Below are positions 8,901 to 15,826 of a stretch of DNA of 15,826 nucleotides, in pieces. The stretch covers positions 1-15,826 of the forward strand of contig BBXU01001055.1 in NCBI GenBank assembly GCA_001598975.1, given 5' to 3'. This stretch comes from Parachlorella kessleri (taxonomy: Eukaryota > Chlorophyta > Trebouxiophyceae > Chlorellales > Chlorellaceae). The first letter of the stretch is position 1. Every line of letters begins with the position of its first letter. The position numbers and the translations under genes were made by a program. The notes below the pieces were generated by a model. It searched no databases. It had not been told where the DNA came from and saw nothing but the letters and a program-made list of their open reading frames with translations.

Positions 8901-11128
8901 CTGCGCTGAGGGCGTGACGCGCCAGGGGCTGACCCTTGGGGCTGCTGCTGCTGCTGCTGGTGGTGGTGGTGGGCGGCTGCTTGCTGTACGTCCTGTTGCT
9001 GTGGTGCTGCACCAGGCAGTTGCTCCAGCTGCTGACTGGGCTGGGAGCCCTGCGGCTGCCCGCCGGACTCCCTGCCAGTGCCAGAACCCCCCTGAGGTGG
9101 CAGCTGGGGCAGGGGAGTGGCACCAGCAGGTGGGATGCTACCCCCTGCTGCCTCGCCCCCTGCGCGACACATGGCACCCTAATAAGTGGTAGCAGAACTC
9201 TGCCAACCCCCAATGAACATGACTGGGCAGCGGACATTTGTGGAGGTCGGGACGTCTTCCAAGTACTCAGCTTGAAAGGCAACAAACTCCGTGCATCCCT
9301 TTGCCCAAGCCATCAGCATACAACAGGCATGCAATCCCTCAGCATCGTCTACCAGCTGTGGCACACCTTCCCCGGCGGGTCGCTGCCGCTTGATAGATGG
9401 GCTGCCATGGGCGGCGTAGGTACCCGCCGTACTGGACGTTCGCGCCTTCCTACCCCTGGCTAGCCCTGCATCAAGCACCAGCTCCTCCTTGCACGTGACC
9501 CAGCTGTCACTGCATTCTGGAATTACAATTTTGTGTTCCAGCAGCCTGCTACTAACTGGTGTGCTTCATATCTCCCAAGTCCACTGGCACCACAATTTCA
9601 AGCGTGCCAGTACATGTGTCGTGCCTGATGCTGAGAGCACAGCCTGGGAGCGGGGCCTCTTCTGGCCCGGTGGGGTGCCGGGGATAGGGATCTGCACACC
9701 TTGAAGGTGCTGCACAGCATAAATCAAGACCATATTGTCTACCGCCTGACGCATCCTTCTGCAACTTTCAAGACATGAATCTGCATGACTGTACTAGTCT
9801 ACAGCCAACCTTCATGGCTGCGCATGCAGATTGTTGACATGACTCGTACACCACGCAGCTGACCGCTGTCAAGTTCCTTTCAGGCAGGATTGCAGTGGCG
9901 CCCGCTCACATACCCGCTCGAATGGAAGCAGCAGGCGCTCGTACAAACGCTTCATGTGGAAGGAAAGGTTGGTCATGGACTGCGGGCAGGCGAAGGACAC
10001 CAAATTTAGTTTTTTGACAGTCAGCTGCTGCTTCGGTGCATTTCCTCACGTACATTGAAACCCCATGCACAGCACATGGTTGGAACGACAGAACAACCAG
10101 TGTAGAGAATGCGGCTTCACCTTGGGTGGGTTGAAGTGGCGGCCGACTGACGCCCACAGCTTCTTTTGGCACACCTGCAAGCATATGCATGTACACTCGT
10201 CTCTTTGGAAACCTCCACTCCACCTTTGGTAGGGTGCAGTACCTGCATGCTGGGCTTCCAAACTCAAGAAAGCCAGCTCTTCAACCACCATGGTCGTGAA
10301 ACCAAAGTCAGACCCTGCAGGTGTGTTGCGCGTTGAATGCGAAGCTTACAGACATATGCCAAGGCAACAGCGCATGTACTCTGCTTGTGAGGCTCCACAG
10401 GTCACTCACCAAGTCATAGCCACCGCCCTGCACATGGGCCAGCAGCCACAGCTTCTCCACATCCAGCTCCCTCTTGTTAAACCGCGGCACCTGCGGCATG
10501 CTCTTCTAGAATCTACTTGTGCACCTGGCTACTCTGCTTCGTGGCATGAGGCAAAGCAGGCTTTCCGTTAGTCCAGGCCTGCGCTGCATAGCCAATGCGT
10601 CTCAACTGCTGAGGCAGGAGGAACAGGGTGCAGTCATGGTACCCCCTGCTTGGCAGGCAATCACGACCCGTCATGTTTCATTACATATCCAGCAGCATCC
10701 TGCCCCATGCAGACCAGTCTGGCATGGGGTTCCGGGCCATGCCTGACCCATGCAAGGCCTGTGGGCACCTGAAGGGTTGCTCCTCTTGCAGCAAAGAAGC
10801 TTCGCAGCTCCTCTAAAAACGCAGTGGGCGGGCGTGGGTCACTTAGGTCTCCTGCTGGGCCTTCGCCCGTACGCAAGCTGACGGAGTCTTCCTCATCTTC
10901 GGGTGCCTCCTCCTCCATGTCTCCAGAAAGACTGCTAGAGTCGTCTAGCATGTCCCCTTCTTCCTGGTGGTCTAGTGCGGAGGCTGGCTCTCCTGCTGGC
11001 TCGTCGGCCAAACCCTGCCCAACCTTGTCTGCCTCAGGATGAGGTTCGTGCAGGCTAGTCTGCCCACGGTCAGCATCTGCTGTCACCATGTCGGGGATTT
11101 TGATTTCAGGGCGGGCGGAGGAAGACAT
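5782..11128 (-). CDS. ARID/BRIGHT-domain chromatin protein with Tudor-like domain and polyQ/Pro tail (13 exons)
   Basis: This is a predicted nuclear DNA- and chromatin-binding regulator. Exons are 11128-10769, 10490-10410, 10174-10121, 9979-9914, 9745-9700, 9516-9353, 9178-8749, 8608-8382, 8127-7860, 7691-7165, 6985-6914, 6851-6714 and 6489-5782, summing to exactly 1046 codons plus stop. Residues 1-100 are acidic (MEEEAPEDEEDSVS). The ARID domain spans about 102-187: FLEELRSFFAARGATLQ|VPRFNKRELDVEKLW..HVQGGGYDL|VCQKKLWASVGRHFNPPK|SMTNLSFHMKRLYERLLLPFE, four exons all in phase 0. Residues 258-310 are Gly/Pro/Gln-rich with a His/Gln run. A Tudor-like segment lies at about 446-502 (ELVGYHLETWDKESNCYRKG, then SVRREDGGRDELLL). 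A basic motif RKRQRKR at about 558 suits a nuclear signal. A helical Ala/Gln/Glu segment (about 765-811) and a Pro/Gln-rich tail with Q10 follow. The exon 6 acceptor could be at 9466 (17 residues shorter). The intron after 7165 uses a GC donor. The ARID is certain; unity of the ARID and Tudor halves as one gene is an inference from phase. Confidence 0.75.
5881..5910. repeat. (CTG)10 triplet repeat, coding polyQ on the minus strand
   Basis: Ten perfect CTG triplets on the plus strand read as CAG on the minus strand and encode the uninterrupted Gln10 near the C-terminus of the ARID protein. The perfect codon run suggests recent length change. Confidence 0.95.
6986..7164 (-). other. GC-AG intron of the ARID gene
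   Basis: The donor reads CAG|GCAAGC and the acceptor TGGCAG|CTAATGG, in phase 0 on both sides. No GT donor nearby gives phase 0 together with open flanking frames. The splice joins GLHDELQ to LMDSNVALTRLLPQ and then, through a normal 62-nt GT-AG intron, to KEKARSAALSQQ. GC donors with an otherwise strong CAG|GCAAG consensus are a known minor class of U2 introns. Confidence 0.6.
8941..8971. repeat. CTG then GTG triplet tracts, coding His/Gln run
   Basis: Six CTG triplets are followed directly by a GGT/GTG tract on the plus strand. On the minus strand they encode a His run followed by a Gln run in exon 7 of the ARID gene, a low-complexity linker between the ARID and Tudor-like parts. Confidence 0.85.
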
Positions 11129-11411
11129 GCGAGAGGCGTGGGGTGCATTGAGAGGATTAGGCAGGGCCAAGAATGTTATAACATGAGGCTGCTGCAGCAT
11201 CAGCGTCACCCACAGAGGTTGGCATAGAGTCAAGAACGGAGTTCTGTAACAGTTAGAGGAAATCGTAAGGCTGCAAACTGGCTAGGTTCGGACCAGCAAT
11301 TCTCCTAGGCTTCCTGCATGGGGCACACCGGGCATGTGCAAGCATGCCACCCCAAGTGACAGGAAGCGCGTTCTAAATCATAATATGAGCACTGTCAGCA
11401 ACTTAAAGGCT

Positions 11412-13297
11412 TCAGAGTCGGTCGGGGTACCCAGCTGCCCCATTGCCACTTGACAGTATCTGAAAGCTGCTGGCTGCTTGGTGAAACGCATCCTCGTCGG
11501 CTTTCCACAAGGTTTCGGGGCACTGGCAGTTGAGTGTGTATAGCAGGTCATTGCGCGCCCCGTAAACCGCCAGGTTGTGGCGGTAGAAGGTGGGGCTGCG
11601 GACGGTGAACTCCATCGTGTAATAGAGCTGCCCAGCGCCATCCACCCTGCACCCGCCAGCATGCCTGCTTGACGCTTCTGGAAGTCATCCTAGTACGACC
11701 GCAAATAAATCAAATAAAATGCAGCCTTCAATTTCTAAATATACGCAGCATGGCTGCTGCCGGTATAAACATGTAAAGTCATCAACCCACCTGGAAGAAG
11801 CGCTGGAAAGCACTGCAGTCTTGTCAGAGCTGGCTGGTGCAACAATGTTTTCCAGGAACATGTGCGCGGCTTGCTCTGGGCTGCCCATGCTCTGCAACCT
11901 GCAAATGCAGGTGGCGGTCTGTGTCATGATTAGACACCCATCCCGCTAGGCAGGACGCCAAGCTGACGCAGAAGCAGTTGAAGGGGTCTGTGGCCATGTT
12001 TATATAGAGACGTCTGATGTCTGCGGGGGCCAGCAGGTCTCACGGCCAGCCGCTTTTTGCAAGTGTCAGCTCACCTGAACCCAGGCCGGAGGGGCGCAAC
12101 AACAACCGAAATGTTCTCCTCCCCACTGCTACCTGGTGGCCCAAATGCCGCTGCGGGCTCGGAATAATCTCGGCGGCGCCGCTGGCGGCTCCTGCACTTC
12201 AGCACAGTCCTATAACTCTGCTTGTCTGCACACTTGACAAGACTGGCCCTTGCCACCCCTGGTGGTCTCCCCTGGTGATGCAAACCTGAAGGGGTGATTG
12301 CAATGGATCGGGAGCCTTCCTGCACACATGACATGGAGATCTTGATGCAAGGCTAGGCTAACGCACCTACCTTAGCGCTGGCAGGTCGAGGCCCGTTTGC
12401 TGCTCTATACGCTCCGCATACCGGTAATATAACCGTTGATCTGCCAACCAACTGGCCGGGTACTGAAACTCTGCAGACCAACAACGGAGCGCTTGCGGTG
12501 GTACTGGGCCTGTAGGATACTTGCACACAAGCAGTTAAGGTTTGCTCTTGAACATTAGTGTCGCCAAGCAGTGGAAGATTTCGGCAGCTGGCCCAGAGAA
12601 GAGCATAACCACCTTCCCTGCACTCACCAAACCCATTTTTATAGTCCACACAGCGCTTGTAGCCATTCACTGGGATGAGCGAGTCTAACCGTAGTTTGCC
12701 AGCCAATGCTCCGCCATCCAGTGAGAGCAGGGCGCTTGTGAGTCCCAGGAAGTTGCTCCCCAGAACTGCACGAGGCAGTCGGCAAACCTGACTCGAACGG
12801 CGTTGCACACAGGGACCGGCCAGCTACACCTACAGCTGCGGCCGACTGCTGCGCCCACCTATCCCAGCCCCGGCAAGGCTGGCAAGCGCTATCCGACGTC
12901 GCTTCTGTGGCGGTATGTCCCAATTCACTGGTTGAGTCGGCTGAGGACCTGCACTGCTGCTGTCCTCCGCAGAGTCCTTGCTTGCAGTCCCTGCAACAAG
13001 CAACCAATGCTCGGTAACGCGTCCAGCTGTCGGGTGCTCAGCTGGCTGGCTCACGGCAATCTATAGCTATATGCATCAGCAGAGCACTCAAGCAAGCAGT
13101 GAGCAAAAACACACCTGCAGGCCCTTGGCAGCCAAAAGCTAGAAAGGGCCCAGCTTCTGCTGCCCAGCCGGCGCCCAACCGAGGGGCAACGCACCTTTCT
13201 TTGAATCTGTCGCGGAGGACACTATGATTGTAGGGCAGTATCCCCGGCGTCGATGTTTAAAAGCAGGAGTTACCTGTGGCCGCGAGCATGTCAACAT
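11412..13297 (-). CDS. PsbP-domain thylakoid lumen protein with twin-arginine signal (7 exons)
   Basis: This is a PsbP-like/PPD family protein; members act in the thylakoid lumen in assembly or stability of photosystems and related complexes. Exons are 13297-13195, 12990-12859, 12765-12628, 12470-12371, 12191-12075, 11898-11791 and 11646-11412 (TGA at 11414-11412), exactly 310 codons plus stop. Residues 1-60 form a Ser/Arg-rich chloroplast transit region. KRRRIALASLAGAGI|VLGSNF (64-84) is a twin-arginine signal split by an intron, ending at ALA (98-100), the likely lumenal cleavage site. The PsbP domain follows at about 105-300: GYKRCVDYKNGF|EFQYPASWLADQR, AAFGPPGSSGEENISVVVAP, LQSMGSPEQAAHMFLENIV, AVLSSASSR|VDGAGQLYYTMEFTV, FYRHNLAVYGARNDLLYTLN and a final AFHQAASSFQIL helix. 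A basic stretch RQRRRR (160-165) sits inside the domain. A longer form starting at an in-frame ATG at 13414 is possible; the transit peptide and intergenic spacing favour 13297. It is not PsbP itself, and the subfamily is not resolved. Confidence 0.88.
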
Positions 13298-13506
13298 GTC
13301 CGAAACTTGAGCAGAACGAAGTGAAAATTTGCAGCAGTCTACAAATGCTTCATCATGGAACGCAGATGTCGGAGAGTTCAGCCATGCTTTGCGTGAGGCG
13401 GCCACCTTGGACATCCAGACAGCCCTGCTCGCTCAGCCGCAAATTGCACAGTTGCCTCTAGTTATTGTTTTTCAAACGTGCTTGCTGCCCTGATAGGGCG
13501 CCGGCT
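13298..13506. promoter_or_regulatory. Divergent (head-to-head) promoter region
   Basis: Only 209 bp separate the predicted start codons of the minus-strand PsbP-like gene and the plus-strand OSCA-like gene. Both 5' UTRs and both core promoters must fit here, or a promoter must lie inside a neighbouring 5' exon. I see no clear TATA box. There is a short T-rich stretch near 13461-13473 on the plus strand. If the PsbP-like gene starts at its alternative ATG at 13414, the gap shrinks to 92 bp. Confidence 0.55.
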
Positions 13507-15804
13507 ATGGGCTCCGCAACCAAGGTCCGGCCAGATGTACACGCTTTTTCTAGCACTAGTGTAAACGGGGGAGAGCGGGTGCCGCCTTCCGTGAAGCAGG
13601 TAGCGTGCCAGGGTTGCAGTTCAGGGTGCCATCCAGATCCAAGCTCTGCCCCAACCTATAGCTTTGCCCCTCACCGTGATATGCCTGTGCCGCCAGGCCA
13701 AGGAGCACCAGCGGCAGCAGCTGCCTCACCAGCCTGATGGACAGCCCTTGGCCTGGCGGCATATGACAGCCGAACAGCTCGGCCTCCATTTTGGCTCTGG
13801 CATAGGGCTATACTTTGCCACGCTGAAGGGGTGAGCACGTGTGTCAGTGACCGCAATGTGATACTTGTTACAATGATACTTGTCGGATGTCTGATCTTCT
13901 CTTACAGTGTCCCTCTATGAAAGATCAGCCAATGATTATCATAGCCTCGGCACTCGGCTATGTGAGTGCTATGAGAGGTTGGATCACCAATCAACCGTCT
14001 CTCACACACTGGATAGGGTTTGACAAAGGCATGCCAGCTCTTAGTGCAGGCTGGCGCTGCTATGCCTGGTGATGTTCATTGCTTACATTCCTTTGTTGCT
14101 CGTCTCCAACGCATCGGCAAATTATGTGGATATATACCGCCCTGCTCTAGACAGCGAGGGAAGCCATGGCCTCATTAGAGCCATTACCCGTGGTGAGCTG
14201 TGCCGACTGTGTACCATGTACGCAAAGGCACATACTACTTTGCCTGTTCTCCTTTGTTGAGGTTAGCAGCCTGTGCTGGTCTCAAGCACTGCGCCTGTCA
14301 CCTGTAGGAACCAAGGCCATCAGCCTTACCATAGGTGGCCTGGCAGTGAATGATGCACCGGGGGTTCCTGTGTTCGAGGGCAAGTACTTCAATGTGTATG
14401 GGAGCTTGGGCCGCCGGAAGGGCATCCTGATCAGTAAGTGCCCGAGGCTGGTTCGCTATGCATGCATTCAAATAGCTCACCTGCAGGGGCAACTCATGAT
14501 CTGCTCATGCTTTCCGCAATGGGGAGAGGTATTTGATTGCAAAACCGCCTGATGAGCCCAACCTCAGCTTGTGGTGACTCCTTGCTGCAGTCTTAGCGTG
14601 TTTTGAACTACTGGCGATCTTGCTTTTCATAGGCAGTGTGGTGTGGCTGTACTTGTACACAGTGCGGACAGTCAAGCGCATTGATATGGACAGCGTGGAG
14701 GTGGCCGATTACACCCTTTTCATCAGGGGTTTGCCAGAGGATGCCAGCAAAGACGAGGCAAGTGCGCAAACATGAAGTCCCAGTGAAGTTCTTTCATGTT
14801 GGAGGCCAGCCTGCTAAAAAGGGGTTATAGGTATTGAGTTTGCAGAACTGTGTGGGAAGCAAGGCCCACTACTCTTGTGCGTCCAGGTCCGGGACTACTT
14901 CCAAAGCCAAGGGTTTGCTGTGCGTGAGGTTGCCTTGGTGCATAAAATCATGGAGGTCTGGGACAACACAACCGGCAGAGTCAGAAAGTTGCGTGATATC
15001 GAAGAACTGGAGGCTCAAATGGAGTTGAAAACTAGTGAGTGAGGTAAAGGATGCTTGCACCTGTGTGAAAGCTAGTGGTCTAGCAGATGGAGAGCGTCCC
15101 TTACGCCCGATCTTTGGCTGCAGTGCTGTGCACACGTATTGACCTAAGTTCCCTTACAGGCAGCTGCGATGCCATGCAGACCTGACTGTGGCAAAGAGGG
15201 ATGCATTGTCGGAGCAGCTGTTAAAATTGAAAGGAGAGTTAAATGAGCTGGAAGCGAAGGTAAGCCAGGCGTACATGCTTCTGATCATTCGCAGCTTGTA
15301 GGTTGCAAAGGGCTCTATCAGGTGTGACATGTGTATCCACTGTGATAAAACGTCGTTGTCAAGGTACCCTAGTCCTTGCGCCGTGCTGCTGTGATTGGTC
15401 GCAGATTGAGGAGGACCAAGCCAAAGGGCTTGATGCTAAGGAAACTATGGCAGCATTTGTGACATTCGAGACAGAGGAAGCTTTGGCAGCGGCGAATGCT
15501 CTCCTGCCCCATCGTAAGCTGGTGGATATGAAGCAGCGCTGAAATTCGACCAAGTGAAGGCATCCTTGCAGGCATGGCACAGACGTTACGCTGAGGCAGA
15601 TACTACCTTGGCTAATGTGGTCCCCGCGCTGTCAATGCAGACCATGTCGTCTGGCTCTTAGCAAGGTGTTTCTTACACCGAAAAGGACGACAAACGCCCC
15701 GCTTCAAGGGACAAGCTGTGCTCCTGGCAACATTGGCATACCCGCCGAGCGATTACGTGTTTGAGAACCTAAGTTGGTCAGCAGGGGCACGAGGCCTGCG
15801 TAAG
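13507..15804 (+). CDS. OSCA/TMEM63 (CSC1-like) mechanosensitive-type channel, 5' part (9 exons, runs off window)
   Basis: This is a predicted multi-pass membrane protein of the OSCA/TMEM63 family, known as stress- or stretch-gated cation channels. Exons are 13507-13599, 13697-13830, 14050-14192, 14308-14433, 14591-14757, 14887-15038, 15160-15259, 15405-15513 and 15641-15804, giving 396 aa so far with all phases agreeing. It starts MGSATKVRPDVHAF. Residues 61-96 hold GSGIGLYFATLKG|LALLCLVMFIAYIPLLLVSN, the first membrane segment. A lumenal or extracellular loop (97-160) follows. A second membrane segment (about 165-188, LACFELLAILLFIGSVVWLY) leads into the cytosolic domain: ADYTLFIRGLPEDASKDE|VRDYFQ (204-227), a charged helical insert (254-318), AAFVTFETEEALAAANALL (321-339), RQTPRFKGQAV, and PPSDYVFENLSWSAGARGLRK (376-396), the family's conserved entry to the pore bundle. 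The last donor is AAG|GTATGC, so the pore helices lie beyond 15826. One intron uses a GC donor. Anoctamin-like relatives are the main alternative. Confidence 0.78.
14758..14886 (+). other. GC-AG intron of the OSCA-like gene
   Basis: The donor reads GACGAG|GCAAGT and the acceptor GCGTCCAG|GTCCGG, both in phase 0. It joins LPEDASKDE to VRDYFQSQGF, which matches the expected layout of the family's cytosolic domain. The nearby GT (4 bases on) would leave phase 1, which does not fit the next exon. Confidence 0.65.
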
Positions 15805-15826
15805 GTATGCAGTGGTGGTGGTGGGG

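Noticed and set aside
9552..9758. ARID protein ending at a TAG near 9552 through acceptor 9759
   Set aside because: It is phase-compatible, but the added sequence is a poor fit. The acceptor at 9746 continues the ARID C-terminal helix and allows a fully phased model through to 5782. It cannot be excluded without transcripts.
13556..13789. Minus-strand frame with a signal-peptide-like start (LVRQLLPLVLLGLAAQA)
   Set aside because: It lies opposite exons 1-2 of the OSCA-like gene, has no continuation by splicing, and the plus-strand model explains the region with matched phases.
13884..14020. Membrane-like or helical open frames in this stretch of the OSCA-like gene
   Set aside because: Exons 13697-13830 and 14050-14192 join directly in phase 2 and make one continuous membrane segment, so this is intron sequence.
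15405..15804. Apparent double frameshift near the 3' end of the OSCA-like gene (frame changes near 15540 and again near 15650), suggesting a pseudogene
   Set aside because: A normal intron (donor C|GTAAGC at 15514, acceptor ATGCAG at 15640, 127 nt, phase 1) joins the first and third frames directly and restores the family motifs.
15811..15826. GTGG repeat at the window end as a telomere or mobile element end
   Set aside because: It is a short G-rich tract within an intron just after a donor site, not a telomeric unit.

Overview
The window is nuclear DNA from a photosynthetic eukaryote, most likely a green alga (Chlorophyta). The genes are broken into many short exons separated by introns of about 60 to 285 bases. 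Most introns have GT or GC donors and TGCAG-type acceptors. Two gene products look chloroplast-targeted: a riboflavin-pathway enzyme, and a PsbP-family protein with a bipartite transit and twin-arginine signal. CAG/CTG repeats and Gln/Pro/Ala-rich low complexity are also common in such genomes. Nothing looks bacterial: there are no operons or CRISPR arrays, and I saw no rRNA or tRNA.

I rebuilt the gene models by hand from codon frame, splice-site consensus and intron phase. From left to right: (1) a complete minus-strand 6,7-dimethyl-8-ribityllumazine synthase (12-1294, 5 exons). (2) About 1.2 kb without a recognisable gene, holding a 22-bp tandem duplication. (3) A small unrecognised minus-strand gene (2516-3068). 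(4) A minus-strand FkbM-type methyltransferase-like protein with an N-terminal signal anchor (3419-5271, 6 exons, one of them only 20 nt). (5) A 510-bp spacer. (6) A large minus-strand gene (5782-11128, 13 exons, about 1046 aa) joining an ARID/BRIGHT DNA-binding domain, a Tudor-like fold, a basic nuclear signal, a helical segment and a long Gln/Pro-rich tail. (7) A minus-strand PsbP-domain thylakoid-lumen protein (11412-13297, 7 exons, 310 aa). (8) A 209-bp divergent promoter. (9) The 5' part of a plus-strand OSCA/TMEM63-like (CSC1-type) ion channel (13507 to beyond 15804, 9 exons seen, 396 aa so far).

The genes are not one pathway. They cover chloroplast riboflavin synthesis, thylakoid lumen maintenance, chromatin regulation, a secretory-route methyltransferase and a mechanosensitive-type membrane channel. 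The most notable points are the ARID plus Tudor-like plus polyQ architecture, two GC-AG introns in separate genes, a 20-nt microexon that encodes the core of the FkbM motif, and the head-to-head PsbP/OSCA pair. All exon borders are predictions from sequence alone. The strongest support is that each multi-exon model sums to a whole number of codons and recreates known family motifs across its splice junctions.
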